Assembly: GCA_944324665.1 (NCBI GenBank)
Contig: CALUXD010000001.1
Location: 620,001 to 684,000 of the forward strand
Direction of reading: 5' to 3'
Length of the DNA stretch: 64,000 bases
Source of the DNA: Candidatus Proelusimicrobium volucris
GTDB taxonomy: Bacteria; Elusimicrobiota; Elusimicrobia; Elusimicrobiales; Elusimicrobiaceae
This document shows positions 37,461 through 46,148 of this stretch, in pieces. The stretch's first letter is position 1; each line of letters opens with the position of its first letter. Both the position numbers and the translations under genes were made by a program. The notes under the pieces were generated by a model. It saw only the letters and a program-made list of their open reading frames with translations, searched no databases and was not told the origin of the DNA.

Positions 37461-38567
37461 TTAAATCCTTGTTATTTTGGAAGAAGGATAATATCTGTCC
37501 AAAATATCCTTGTAATCTTTGCCGGCTTCCGCCATTCCTTTGGCGCCGTCTTGGCACATTCCGCCGCCGTGGCCGTAGCCTTTGCCGGTAAAGGTGCGGC
37601 CTTTGATTTTGGTCAAGAAGCAGCTTTTCATTTTAGTGGAGCCTACCGCCACCCTAAAGCTGTTGCAGTTTACTTCTTTTTTGGTTTTGCTCGTCCTTAT
37701 GGTTAAAGTTTTGGCCCTGCCGGAAGATTCCTTTTTGGCTACGGATACGCTCTTGAAGGTGCCGGGTATTTTGTTTTGTTTTAGGAAATTGTTTATTGCG
37801 CTTAAACTTATCGTCGCCTGCCAATTCGCGCTTTTGCTGTTTTTGCAGTATCCGCATTTGGCGCCGCTTAGAGGTTTTATCGTGTCTTTAAGCCAGGGGA
37901 TAGGGTCGGTATGGCCGCCGCAGTTGGCGTGGTAATAGGTGTAGAAAAGCTTGCCTTTGTAAGTCAGCGTTTTGCCTTTGGTTTGATTTACCGCTTTCTC
38001 TACGCTTTCATATACTTTTACGGAACCTTTATACATTTGGCTTCGGACGTCGGAATAAAGGTCGAAATCCTGCGTTTTTTTGTCCTCTATGCTTTTTAGG
38101 GTATAAGTTCTTGCGGCGACGGCTTGCGCTTTTAGGGCTTCAAGCGGCCAGGAGGCGCTCATCTCGTAGGGCAAAACGCCGAGCAGATAATTTTCCAAAT
38201 CGGTTTGTTCTATTATGTTTACGCCCGATTTCGCTGGTTGTATAAGCAATTTGCCGTTGTATTTATTGCCGCCGAGGGTAAAACTCTCTTTTGGGGAAGT
38301 CAAAGCCAAAAGCAGGCCTTTGCCTGATTTGACGCTGCCCGCCTTGACGCCTTTTTTATCGCCCGATACGGTAAACTTCCCGCCCTTTTTTACCAAATAT
38401 TTTTTGCCGCCCGACAAATCCGTTATTTTAAAAGAGGAAGAAGCCTCCACCGATATGGACGGCTTATTTTCCGCTATCAATATTTTTACCTCTTTGGCGC
38501 ACAGAGTTTGAAACGGCAAAGCGGCAAATGCAAACAAGATAAAAAAACGCGATATATATTTCATCAA
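37461..38567 (-). CDS. SpoIID/LytB-domain secreted protein
   Basis: 368 residues with a signal peptide ending near 'PFQTLCA'. The SpoIID core is recognisable from '[19 protein letters not shown]', '[13 protein letters not shown]' and the C-terminal '[17 protein letters not shown]' that contains the conserved glycine-rich loop. Relatives cleave peptidoglycan glycan strands (lytic transglycosylase activity in SpoIID) or stimulate amidases. It overlaps the ruvB stop by 4 nt. In this non-sporulating-type context, a cell-wall remodelling role outside sporulation is inferred. Confidence 0.9.
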   Translation of the reverse strand: MMKYISRFFILFAFAALPFQTLCAKEVKILIAENKPSISVEASSSFKITDLSGGKKYLVKKGGKFTVSGDKKGVKAGSVKSGKGLLLALTSPKESFTLGGNKYNGKLLIQPAKSGVNIIEQTDLENYLLGVLPYEMSASWPLEALKAQAVAARTYTLKSIEDKKTQDFDLYSDVRSQMYKGSVKVYESVEKAVNQTKGKTLTYKGKLFYTYYHANCGGHTDPIPWLKDTIKPLSGAKCGYCKNSKSANWQATISLSAINNFLKQNKIPGTFKSVSVAKKESSGRAKTLTIRTSKTKKEVNCNSFRVAVGSTKMKSCFLTKIKGRTFTGKGYGHGGGMCQDGAKGMAEAGKDYKDILDRYYPSSKITRI

Positions 38568-39586
38568 AAAAGTCCGTTGGGGTTTTTGCGGCCTAAATGG
38601 TCGTAAGCCTTTTGCGTGGCGACGCGCCCCCTGGGCGTACGGGTAATAAAACCCGCTTTTATCAGGTAGGGTTCAATGGCGTCGGTAAGGGTATCGGTTT
38701 CCTGCGATACGGCTATGGCGAGGTTTTCCATACCTACGGGCCCGCCGCCGAATTTCTCTATCAGGGCGCTGAGTATCTTCTTGTCTACGCTGTCCAAGCC
38801 TTCTTTGTCTATGTCCAAAGCTTCCATGGCCATAACGGCAATTTCCTCGGTAATGACGCCATCGCCCTTAACTTGCGCGAAGTCGCGCGCCCTTCTAAGC
38901 AGGCGGTTGGCTATACGGGGCGTACCGCGCGAACGGCGCGCTATTTCCGTAAGGCCGGGCCTGTCGGCGTCTATTTTAAGCAGTCTTGCCGAGCGTTCCA
39001 AAATATCGGTAATTTCTTTAATTTCGTAAAAACCCAGATTGAACACTATGCCGAAGCGGTCTCTAAGCGGGCCGGTCAAAAGGCCCGAACGCGTCGTCGC
39101 GCCGACCAAAGTAAACTTCGGAACCGCCAGTTTAAGCGTGGTAGAACCCGCCCCTTTACCCGTATTTATAAAGAAAGTAAAATCCTCCATGGCGGGGTAG
39201 AGCGCTTCTTCCACCGCGGGGTTCAGGCGGTGTATTTCGTCTATAAAAAGTATGTCGCCTTCATTAAGCTCGGTGGTGAGCATGGCGGCCAAATCTCCTG
39301 GGCGTGCCAAAACGGGGCCAGATGTGCTTTTGATGTTTACGCCCATCTCCTTGGCCAAAATATTGGACAGCGTAGTTTTGCCCAAACCCGGCGGGGAATA
39401 GAAAAGGCAATGATCCAGCGCTTCGCCCCTGGCTTTGGCGGCGGATATAAAAATTTCCAAATTCTCTTTAAGTTTATCCTGTCCGACAAATTCCGCCAAA
39501 GTGGCGGGCCTGAGGGCGTGCTCCAGCGAGGAGTTCTTTTCCTCCACGCTAGCTTCCACATTTAAATATTCGTTATGAGCCGTCAT
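38564..39586 (-). CDS. ruvB: Holliday junction branch migration ATPase RuvB
   Basis: Motor that drives branch migration with RuvA. The 340-residue protein has an AAA+ core with '[19 protein letters not shown]', a P-loop SPPGLGKT at 64-71, '[10 protein letters not shown]' as Walker B, '[18 protein letters not shown]' as sensor and arginine finger, and a C-terminal winged helix ('[16 protein letters not shown]'). The first P-loop residue is Ser where Gly is usual. It overlaps ruvA by 4 nt. Confidence 0.95.
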   Translation of the reverse strand: MTAHNEYLNVEASVEEKNSSLEHALRPATLAEFVGQDKLKENLEIFISAAKARGEALDHCLFYSPPGLGKTTLSNILAKEMGVNIKSTSGPVLARPGDLAAMLTTELNEGDILFIDEIHRLNPAVEEALYPAMEDFTFFINTGKGAGSTTLKLAVPKFTLVGATTRSGLLTGPLRDRFGIVFNLGFYEIKEITDILERSARLLKIDADRPGLTEIARRSRGTPRIANRLLRRARDFAQVKGDGVITEEIAVMAMEALDIDKEGLDSVDKKILSALIEKFGGGPVGMENLAIAVSQETDTLTDAIEPYLIKAGFITRTPRGRVATQKAYDHLGRKNPNGLF

Positions 39587-40188
39587 TTGCGAAGTATCCT
39601 CAAAGCCGATTTAATATTTTCTTCCATATTATTGGATAGCCCGCCCTCATTGTGCAGTTTTTCTATCGCGCGCCTGGCTTCCGCCATACTGTATCCCAGC
39701 GCGCTGAGGGCCGCCAAAAGTTCCGACATATAAGGCGTATCCAAAGTTTTAATTTTCGTTTCGCCCTGTACGGTAAGGGTGTCCATTTTGCCTTTCAAAG
39801 CGTCTATTATTTTCTGTGCCGTTTTGGCCGTAAAGCCGAATATGCCCGTAAGTATTTTGGCGTCTTGATTTATTATCGCCCTGTGGAAATCGGGCAGGCT
39901 TCTAAGGGCTTTGCTTAAAAACTCCAAAGCCTTTTTGGGGCCGGTATTGGGTATGCTTTCTTTAAATAGCAGAAACAGGGTTTGATCGTCTTTGCTTATA
40001 AACCCGTATAAGCTGGTTCCGTCGTAAGGTGAAAGCGATTCGGTTATGTAAAGTGAAGCTTCCCGCCCTTCTTCCAAAGAGCTCAGCGATGCCTGCGGCA
40101 TATTGACTTCATAGCCCACTCCGCCCGCCAAGACTATCGCGGAATTTTCCTTTATTTCAAATACTTCTCCTTTCAAGAAAGCTATCAT
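39583..40188 (-). CDS. ruvA: Holliday junction DNA-binding protein RuvA
   Basis: Binds four-way junctions and loads RuvB. The 201-residue protein has an OB-fold N-domain ('[20 protein letters not shown]'), helix-hairpin-helix motifs ('[16 protein letters not shown]', '[12 protein letters not shown]') and a small C-terminal domain ending 'ALRILRK'. The first HhH motif reads '[13 protein letters not shown]' where 'VxGVGPKxAL' is common. TAAAAT on the minus strand (40200-40195) ends 6 nt before the ATG with no Shine-Dalgarno. Confidence 0.92.
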   Translation of the reverse strand: MIAFLKGEVFEIKENSAIVLAGGVGYEVNMPQASLSSLEEGREASLYITESLSPYDGTSLYGFISKDDQTLFLLFKESIPNTGPKKALEFLSKALRSLPDFHRAIINQDAKILTGIFGFTAKTAQKIIDALKGKMDTLTVQGETKIKTLDTPYMSELLAALSALGYSMAEARRAIEKLHNEGGLSNNMEENIKSALRILRK

Positions 40189-40194
40189 ATTTAC

Positions 40195-40200
40195 ATTTTA
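40195..40200 (-). promoter_or_regulatory. -10 box directly before ruvA
   Basis: TAAAAT on the minus strand ends 6 nt before the ATG. ruvA therefore probably has its own promoter, separate from ruvC. Confidence 0.42.
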
Positions 40201-40208
40201 CTTTATTT

Positions 40209-40292
40209 TGCCTTTGCTAAAAAGGCACGGGGGTATATATTTAAAGTTTATTTTATATGTTCGGTTTTAAAAGCGGGTAAATCCGCAAAACC
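40209..40292. repeat. Two inverted repeats between ruvC and ruvA
   Basis: TGCCTTT (40209-40215) with AAAGGCA (40221-40227), and GGTTTT-(N4)-GCGG (40263-40276) with CCGC-AAAACC (40283-40292). Neither is followed by a T-run on the minus strand, so these are not ordinary terminators. They could be an operator or mRNA hairpins. Confidence 0.4.
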
Positions 40293-40318
40293 CTATAAAA
40301 GCACGGCTGGTTTGGAAA

Positions 40319-40894
40319 TTATTTGGAGAGTTTCTTTTTGAAAGCGTTTAGCTGTTCTTTCTTCGCCTGCTTTATTTTTTCCAGGAATTTTTGCTGTTGC
40401 GCTATCTGCGCCATTAAGGGCGCGCATTTGATATGGCACAGCGCTATGGCGGCGGCGTCGGCGACGTCATCGGGCGAGAGCTGTTTTTGCAATTTAAGCG
40501 TCAGCTGGACCATGCGCTGCATTTGTTTTTTATCTGCGGAGCCGCTGCCGCTTATGGTTAGTTTAACCCGTTTTGGCGGATAGGCGGAAATGGTTAAGCC
40601 CGCCTGATGAAGAGCCAGCATAATTACGCCGCGGGTCTGTATGGTATGCGACATAGTTAAAGCTCTTTTAAGGAAGAACATTTCCTCCATGGCGGCTTGG
40701 TCTGGTTTGAACTCCTGTGCCACTTTTTTGACTTCTTCGTATATTTCGCAAAGCCTTTGGGGCAGAGGGGTATCCGCCGCGGTGTGGATAAGCCCGCAGG
40801 CCACTAAAGCGGGACCGGCCGCTCCGTTGTCTTGCACAACGGCCCAGCCGGTCCTGTCCAAACCGGGGTCTATGCCCAAAGTTCTATTTGTCAA
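40319..40894 (-). CDS. ruvC: Crossover junction endodeoxyribonuclease RuvC
   Basis: Resolves Holliday junctions by paired nicks. The 191-residue protein has an RNase H-like fold with the catalytic acidic residues: D9 ('TLGIDPGLDRTGWAV'), a Glu in 'AAMEEMFFLK' and the Asp pair in 'LSPDDVADAAAIALCH'. The C-terminal 25 residues after 'MAQIAQQQKF' are a lysine-rich extension beyond the usual end. It overlaps yebC by 11 nt, and this yebC-ruvC order is common in bacteria. Confidence 0.94.
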   Translation of the reverse strand: MTNRTLGIDPGLDRTGWAVVQDNGAAGPALVACGLIHTAADTPLPQRLCEIYEEVKKVAQEFKPDQAAMEEMFFLKRALTMSHTIQTRGVIMLALHQAGLTISAYPPKRVKLTISGSGSADKKQMQRMVQLTLKLQKQLSPDDVADAAAIALCHIKCAPLMAQIAQQQKFLEKIKQAKKEQLNAFKKKLSK

Positions 40895-41636
40895 GCTGGG
40901 CTAAAATATCATCGGCGATATTGTAGTTGGAATAAACGTTTTTGGTATCGTCGTGATCGTCCAGGGCTTCAATCATGCGTTCGATTTTGGAAGCCGTTTC
41001 CAAGTCGGTAATGGAAACCTCGTTGGAAGGTATCATCGTCAGTTCGGCCGATTCCAATTTTAAGCCTTTGGCTTCAAGGGCGGTTTTGACGGTGTCCAAG
41101 TCTTCCATCGCGGTGATGACTTCAAAACCGTCTGCTTCTGTTTTAATGTCTTCGGCGCCGGCCTCAAGCGCGATATTCATAAGTTCTTCTTCCGTTGTGG
41201 CTTCTTTACCTATCAAGATTAAGCCTTTTTTTGCGAACATATAAGATACGCATCCGCTTGTGCCGATGCTTCCGCCTTTATCGGAGAAGATTTTCCTTAT
41301 TTCGGAGAAAGTCCTATTTTTATTGTCGGTCGTACATTCCACTATAACGGCTACCGAGCCCGGCCCATATCCTTCATAGGTGATTTCTTCGTATACGGTT
41401 CCCGGGAGCTGGCCCGTACCTTTCATAATAGCTCTTTTGACGTTATCTGCAGGCATATTTGCGGCTTTGGCGTCTTCGACGGCCTTTCTAAGCCTGGCAT
41501 TGCTTCCCAAATCCGCTCCGCCGATTTTGGCGGCTATGGTAATTTCGCGGATAAGCTTGGTAAAGATCTTGCCTTTTTTGGCGTCTACCAATGCCTTTTT
41601 GTGTTTGATACCTGCCCAGTGTGAATGTCCACCCAT
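40884..41636 (-). CDS. YebC/PmpR-family protein
   Basis: 250 residues with the full family pattern: 'GHSHWAGIKHKKALVDAKKG', 'FTKLIREITIAAKIGGADL', 'NARLRKAVEDAKAANMPADN' and the C-terminal 'VYSNYNIADD'. Members act as DNA-binding regulators or help ribosomes through proline-rich stretches. Its proximity to ruvC supports identification but not function. An extended -10 TGC-TAGAAT on the minus strand (41679-41671) and an AGAGGAG site precede the start. Confidence 0.94.
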   Translation of the reverse strand: MGGHSHWAGIKHKKALVDAKKGKIFTKLIREITIAAKIGGADLGSNARLRKAVEDAKAANMPADNVKRAIMKGTGQLPGTVYEEITYEGYGPGSVAVIVECTTDNKNRTFSEIRKIFSDKGGSIGTSGCVSYMFAKKGLILIGKEATTEEELMNIALEAGAEDIKTEADGFEVITAMEDLDTVKTALEAKGLKLESAELTMIPSNEVSITDLETASKIERMIEALDDHDDTKNVYSNYNIADDILAQLDK

Positions 41637-41670
41637 AAAAATACTCCTCTTTAGAAAAGTTTATAAGCTA

Positions 41671-41679
41671 ATTCTAGCA
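41671..41679 (-). promoter_or_regulatory. Extended -10 promoter of yebC-ruvC
   Basis: TGC-TAGAAT on the minus strand, the same form as TGC-TATCAT before thrC and TGC-TATCCT before tmRNA. It ends 34 nt before the ATG. Confidence 0.5.
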
Positions 41680-41690
41680 AATTTGGCGCG

Positions 41691-41716
41691 GTAAAATAAA
41701 CGGCGGCTTATTTTAC
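41691..41716. repeat. Perfect 9-bp inverted repeat between yebC and tRNA-Arg
   Basis: GTAAAATAA (41691-41699) and TTATTTTAC (41708-41716) flank an 8-nt GC-rich centre between two divergent promoters. It could be an operator. Confidence 0.5.
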
Positions 41717-41725
41717 TTTCTTAAA

Positions 41726-41734
41726 TGGTAAAAT
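41726..41734 (+). promoter_or_regulatory. Extended -10 promoter of tRNA-Arg
   Basis: TGG-TAAAAT ends 8 nt before the first base of the mature tRNA, so the transcript would have almost no leader. Confidence 0.55.
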
Positions 41735-41742
41735 ATGGCGAT

Positions 41743-41815
41743 GCCCCGTTAGCTCAATTGGATAGAGTACCGGTCTTCGGAACCGAGGGTGTGGGTTCAA
41801 GTCCCGCACGGGGCA
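41743..41815 (+). tRNA. tRNA-Arg (anticodon UCG)
   Basis: The sequence folds into a cloverleaf: acceptor GCCCCGT pairs with ACGGGGC, the D-arm is GCTC...GAGT, the anticodon loop CTTCGGA carries TCG, and the T-arm contains GGTTCAAGTCC. CCA is not encoded after the discriminator A, so it needs the CCA-adding enzyme at 42478. It reads CGN codons. Confidence 0.95.
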
Positions 41816-41845
41816 TATCTGATTTTTGCGCTCTGGAAGGTGTAT

Positions 41846-42481
41846 ATGAAATCTATCAAAGGCGAGGGCAGCGTAAACTGCCCCAACGGATGCGAAGCGT
41901 TCGACGCGGAATATTGGACGCTGGTGCGCGGCGATAAAGACGGCGAACTTAAGGAAGCACTGATCGGAGGGGAGCTTAATTTGGTGTCCTGCCCCAGCTG
42001 CGGGGAGATGTTCTACCACGACAGGGATATAGTCTACTTCGATCCACCCAAAGAACTTTTGGTTTTCGTCTCGCCTAAAGCGGAGAAAGATAAATTTGAC
42101 GAAGTCAAAAAGAAAATGCAGAAGGATTTTGAGTTTTTGCGCAAAAATCTTTCCGAAATGAACATAAGTTACAGCCCTTTTTACCTTGCCGGCTTGGAGG
42201 AGCTTAAAGCACTATTGGATTATGATGAGCACTGCGCCTGCCAAAGCGAAGTTATCGCGGCGCTCTCTGCCCAAAAGGGTTTTAAGCTGGCGGCATTGGC
42301 GCCTTCGCACGCGAGGGTGAAGGGATATCCCTTATATATTCCCGTCGCGCGGGATAAATACGACGCCGAACATGTCAAGGAAGCGGCCCAGGCGGTCTTG
42401 GCTGAGAACCCCGCTCTGACTTTATTGGCGGCCCTGCTTAAGGATTTGCGGGAGGGCAAAGAGCTTCCGCCCAAAATATGA
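41846..42481 (+). CDS. CpXC-domain protein
   Basis: 211 residues. The N-terminal 60 residues carry two zinc-knuckle-like pairs ('CPNGC' at 12-16 and 'CPSCGEMF' further on), typical of the CpXC domain of unknown function. The remainder is predicted alpha/beta with a helical C-terminus. I start it at 41846, where GGAAGG lies 5 nt upstream. A longer frame would read into the tRNA gene. Its stop overlaps the CCA-adding enzyme start (ATGA), so they are coupled, but the link is not explained by known function. Confidence 0.75.
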   Translation: MKSIKGEGSVNCPNGCEAFDAEYWTLVRGDKDGELKEALIGGELNLVSCPSCGEMFYHDRDIVYFDPPKELLVFVSPKAEKDKFDEVKKKMQKDFEFLRKNLSEMNISYSPFYLAGLEELKALLDYDEHCACQSEVIAALSAQKGFKLAALAPSHARVKGYPLYIPVARDKYDAEHVKEAAQAVLAENPALTLLAALLKDLREGKELPPKI

Positions 42482-43581
42482 AAATGGAATATAAACTTAT
42501 CTTGAAGGCTATCGGCTTGGAAGCTGAACGCGCAAAAGTTAAGGCTTGGGCCGTGGGCGGATTCGCGCGGGATAGGTTTATAGGCAAAACTACCAAAGAC
42601 ATAGATATTTGCGTGGAGGGGGACACTCACTCCCTTATAGACTTCTGTGTAAAGAAGTACGGAGCGGAAGCGAAATGTTTTAAGGCATTCGGCACGGCGC
42701 GCGTCAATTTGGCCTGCGGGCTTAAGCTGGATTTTGTACGCTGCCGCGCGGAGCTTTACCCTAAGCCCGCCGCTTTGCCTAAGGTTAGGCCCAGCGGGTT
42801 GAAAGACGATTTAATGCGCCGGGATTTTACTTGTAACGCCTTGGCGTTAAGCATAATGCCAGGCGAATTTCTTAAGGAATACGATTTGTTCAATTCCCGC
42901 GAGGCCATATCCAAAGGCTATATAGAAGTCCTGCACGATAAGAGTTTTGTAGATGACCCCACCCGCCTGTTCCGCGCGGTAAGGTTTTCGGCGCGCTTCG
43001 GCTGGCCTTTGGGGAAAAATACCGAAAGATTGTTTAGAGAAGCGGTGCGGGAAAAACGGGCAAGTTTATTATCCCGCCAGAGAATAGTTAACGAATTTGT
43101 CAAAATACTGAGGGAGAAATGCTCTTATAAAGCATTAAAGTTGGCCGATAAATACGGCCTTTTGGATTTTGTGTTCGGAAATTTAAAATACGGCTCTAAA
43201 ATTGATACTCTTAGTACTTTTGAAGAAAAGATTGCCTTGCTTTCGCTTATGCAGGGCGAAAGGGGGGCGGATTTTGTATCTTCACTGTTGCTTCCCAAAG
43301 AAGGAACCGCTCTTTGTTTTGAAGTTCTTAAATGGCGGGAAGCTAAAGCCGCACCCGCAAAGGCTTTAAGTAAAAAAGCCGTTAAAATCCTCAAACTTTA
43401 CAAACCCGCCGTAGAGCCATTTAAATTAAGACCGCTTTTGCTCAAGGCCGAAGATGCTTTGGCCCTGGGCTTTAAGGGCGGGGAAATAGGCTCGGCGCTT
43501 AAAAAACTGGCAAAAGCGCAATACCGAGGCAAAATTAAAAACAAAAGGGCGGCGGTTTCTTTCCTGAAAACTCTTAAATAA
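42478..43581 (+). CDS. CCA-adding enzyme / poly(A) polymerase family nucleotidyltransferase
   Basis: Class II nucleotidyltransferase of 367 residues. It has 'WAVGGFARDRFIGKTTKDIDI' with G27-G28 and the catalytic D41 and D43, 'RRDFTCNALAL' for nucleotide discrimination and 'DDPTRLFRAVRFSARFGW' in the neck. These mark the tRNA nucleotidyltransferase family. Short members may add CCA, only A, or poly(A). The lack of encoded CCA in the tRNA and tmRNA here makes a CCA-adding role likely. No HD phosphohydrolase domain is visible at the C-terminus. Confidence 0.9.
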   Translation: MKMEYKLILKAIGLEAERAKVKAWAVGGFARDRFIGKTTKDIDICVEGDTHSLIDFCVKKYGAEAKCFKAFGTARVNLACGLKLDFVRCRAELYPKPAALPKVRPSGLKDDLMRRDFTCNALALSIMPGEFLKEYDLFNSREAISKGYIEVLHDKSFVDDPTRLFRAVRFSARFGWPLGKNTERLFREAVREKRASLLSRQRIVNEFVKILREKCSYKALKLADKYGLLDFVFGNLKYGSKIDTLSTFEEKIALLSLMQGERGADFVSSLLLPKEGTALCFEVLKWREAKAAPAKALSKKAVKILKLYKPAVEPFKLRPLLLKAEDALALGFKGGEIGSALKKLAKAQYRGKIKNKRAAVSFLKTLK

Positions 43582-43669
43582 TCGCTTCAAGTCGTACAGG
43601 ATATTTACGCTTGGCCGTTTCTTATATACCATTCACGCGAATGATAGGCAATATCGGCTCCAAAATTAG

Positions 43670-43675
43670 TAGAAT
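43670..43675 (+). promoter_or_regulatory. -10 box directly before the M50 protease gene
   Basis: TAGAAT ends 8 nt before the ATG and no Shine-Dalgarno is present. It would be the promoter of the long cluster that ends at crcB. Confidence 0.45.
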
Positions 43676-43683
43676 GGTCTTAT

Positions 43684-44319
43684 ATGGACTTTATTTTATA
43701 TTTACCTGTATTGATATTTTCCGTAATAGCGCACGAGTTTGCGCATGGCTATGTCGCCTATCGCTGCGGCGACGATACCGCCTATTTGCTGGGGCGGCTT
43801 AATTTCAATCCACTGAAACATATAGATATGGTGGGCACTATAATAGTGCCTTTGGCGCTGTTTATGATAAACGCGCCGATGTTCGGCTGGGCCAAACCGG
43901 TGCCAGTAAATTATTTCAGGCTTAGGGGGGGACGGAAGGATATTGCCTTGGTGTCTTTGGCCGGCCCGATGACGAATATCGCCCTGATGCTGGCGGCGGC
44001 ACTGCTGTTTAAATTACTGGCCGCGGCGGCGCCTTTTTCCGCGATAGCTCTTAAACTGCTGCTTTATACGGTAATAATCAATATGGTGCTGGCTATATTC
44101 AATTTGATACCGATTCCGCCTTTGGACGGCAGCAAAATAGTATCGTATTTTATGTCGCCCCAAACTGCGGCGCGTTATTTAAATTGGGATCGTTTCGGCT
44201 TTATCATATTAGCGGTTTTGATAGTTACGGGCGTATTCAGCAAGGTAATTACGCCTATTTTCAATGTGGCTTTAACTTTAATATTAAGTTTTATCGGAGT
44301 TCCTTATGGATCATACTAA
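43684..44319 (+). CDS. Site-2 protease family (M50) membrane protein
   Basis: 211 residues with about six membrane helices. The zinc motif is HEFAH at 17-21 ('VIAHEFAHGYVAYR'), and the third ligand Asp lies in 'IPIPPLDGSKIVSYF'. It is a minimal intramembrane protease without PDZ or CBS domains. Its substrate is unknown. It overlaps trpS by 14 nt, an arrangement frequent in bacteria, and it starts the long plus-strand cluster. Confidence 0.9.
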   Translation: MDFILYLPVLIFSVIAHEFAHGYVAYRCGDDTAYLLGRLNFNPLKHIDMVGTIIVPLALFMINAPMFGWAKPVPVNYFRLRGGRKDIALVSLAGPMTNIALMLAAALLFKLLAAAAPFSAIALKLLLYTVIINMVLAIFNLIPIPPLDGSKIVSYFMSPQTAARYLNWDRFGFIILAVLIVTGVFSKVITPIFNVALTLILSFIGVPYGSY

Positions 44320-45367
44320 AGAGAAGATTGTAGTTTCCGGAATGAGGCCCACCGGCAGATTGCATTTGGGCAATTATTTCGGTGCTTTAAGAAATTTTGT
44401 GGATTTGCAAAACAAATACAAATGCTATTTTTTCGTGGCGGATTTGCACGCTTTGACTACGGCTGCGGAAAATACCGACGATTTGGCGGCCAACAGCGAA
44501 CAGATGGTAATAGACTGGCTGGCGGCGGGCGTAGATCCCGAGAAATGCGCGATATTCATTCAGTCGCATGTTCCGCAGGTAAGCGAGCTGACCACGCTTT
44601 TGGGTATGATAACTCCGCTGGGCTGGCTTTTAAGAAATCCTACCTATAAGGAGCAGCTTAATGAGCTTTTCCGCAAGAAATATGCTGGGCAGGAAGACAA
44701 AGTGGCGGCGGAAAAAATGGCGATGCTCAGCGAGGCGGAACTTTCGGAGATGTCCTCTTTCGGATTTTTGGGCTATCCAGTACTTATGGCGACGGATATA
44801 CTTATCCATAAGGCTGCGTATGTACCCGTAGGGCAGGACCAGACGGCGCATATGGAAATAGCACGCGACATAGCAAGGCGTTTTAACGATATTTATTCCA
44901 CCGATACGCTGTTTGAACCCAAGCCCTTGTTTACTTCGGTGCCGAAGGTGCCGGGTTTGGACGGACGGAAAATGTCCAAATCCTACGGCAACACGATAGA
45001 TTTGGGCGAAGATCCCGCCGCGGTACGCAAGAAAGTTATGTCTATGTTTACCGATCCCAACAAACAAAGAGCCAACGACCCGGCCAATCCGGAAGGCTGT
45101 ACGGTATACGCTTTCCATAAGATTTACAATCCCGACTACCAGAAACGATGTGAGGAGTGCAAGGCCGGCGCTTTGGGCTGTGTGGCGTGCAAGAAACATT
45201 TATTTGAACTTATGGAGAAGGAAATAACGGAATTTAACAAACGCAGAGCCTTCTACGAAAGCGATAAGGCTTTGTTAAACAAAATTTTGGAGCGCGGCGC
45301 TCAGCAGGCGCGCGAGAGCGCGGAGGCGACTTTAAAAGAAGTCAAGAAAGTGATGAAGCTGTTATGA
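44306..45367 (+). CDS. trpS: Tryptophanyl-tRNA synthetase
   Basis: Class I synthetase of 353 residues. It has 'MRPTGRLHLGNYFGAL' with HLGN at 20-23, and 'GRKMSKSYGN'. A cysteine-rich insert 'CEECKAGALGCVACK' near residue 275 is a known feature of one TrpS subgroup and probably binds a metal or Fe-S cluster. It overlaps the M50 gene upstream and scpA downstream (ATGA). Confidence 0.95.
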   Translation: MDHTKEKIVVSGMRPTGRLHLGNYFGALRNFVDLQNKYKCYFFVADLHALTTAAENTDDLAANSEQMVIDWLAAGVDPEKCAIFIQSHVPQVSELTTLLGMITPLGWLLRNPTYKEQLNELFRKKYAGQEDKVAAEKMAMLSEAELSEMSSFGFLGYPVLMATDILIHKAAYVPVGQDQTAHMEIARDIARRFNDIYSTDTLFEPKPLFTSVPKVPGLDGRKMSKSYGNTIDLGEDPAAVRKKVMSMFTDPNKQRANDPANPEGCTVYAFHKIYNPDYQKRCEECKAGALGCVACKKHLFELMEKEITEFNKRRAFYESDKALLNKILERGAQQARESAEATLKEVKKVMKLL

Positions 45368-46143
45368 CAAACGAAAGCATCAGGATACACTTGGACGTAT
45401 TTGAAGGCCCTATGGACCTTCTTTTACACCTTATCAAGAAAGACAATCTGGATATTTACGATATAAACATATCGGAGATAACCTCTCAGTATCTTGAGTA
45501 TCTTGATATTATGAAACAGCTTAATTTGGAGCTCGCCGGCGAGTTTTTGGTAATGGCCAGCACGCTTATGCAGATAAAGGCGCGGCAGCTTTTGCCTTCG
45601 CAGGTGCCGACTTCGGAGGAAGACGGGCCCGATCCCGCCAAAGAACTTATAGAAAAGATAGTGGAGTATCAAAAGTTCAAACAGGCGGCGGCGTATTTGC
45701 AGGGCAATTTCGAAAAGTATAAAGACAATTTTTACAAAAGCACTCCGGTATTTGATGGCGGCGAGAGAGTGTTAAACGTACAGCTTTTCGATTTATTGGC
45801 GGCGGTCCGGCGCGCTTTTGAGAATTTGGAAAGCCGGGAACACGCCGATTTATTGAAGATAGAAGAGTTCCCGATAGACAAGAAGATAGATAAAGTCTTG
45901 TATCTTCTTGAACGAAAGCCCTGGATATTGGTGGACGAGATATTTTTGGGCGAAACCAAGAAACGCGGCGTAATAACGTGTTTTATGGCGGTTTTGGAGC
46001 TTTTGAAAATAGGCAAGATATTGGCCAGGCAAGACGGTGAAGGCTTGGAAATACGCCTTTATATGAACCCCGAGAAACGCGGGGAAGATTATCACAAACT
46101 TATGCAGACGGACGAGAAAGAACCTGAGCAAGGAGCGCGGTAG
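45364..46143 (+). CDS. scpA: Segregation and condensation protein A
   Basis: Kleisin subunit of the SMC condensin-like complex. The 259-residue protein has the diagnostic N-terminus 'FEGPMDLLLHLIKKDNLDIYDINI', the helical 'EFLVMASTLMQIKARQLLP' and a C-terminal winged helix ('VITCFMAVLELLKIGKILARQ'). It overlaps trpS by 4 nt and lies 5 nt before its partner scpB. Confidence 0.94.
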   Translation: MTNESIRIHLDVFEGPMDLLLHLIKKDNLDIYDINISEITSQYLEYLDIMKQLNLELAGEFLVMASTLMQIKARQLLPSQVPTSEEDGPDPAKELIEKIVEYQKFKQAAAYLQGNFEKYKDNFYKSTPVFDGGERVLNVQLFDLLAAVRRAFENLESREHADLLKIEEFPIDKKIDKVLYLLERKPWILVDEIFLGETKKRGVITCFMAVLELLKIGKILARQDGEGLEIRLYMNPEKRGEDYHKLMQTDEKEPEQGAR

Positions 46144-46148
46144 AGCAA

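Noticed and set aside
38597-39565. 322-codon open frame antisense to ruvB
   Set aside because: It is a shadow of ruvB, with no domain or signal of its own.
41725-41937. Open frame reading through tRNA-Arg
   Set aside because: It covers the tRNA cloverleaf and is replaced by the CpXC gene frame at 41846.
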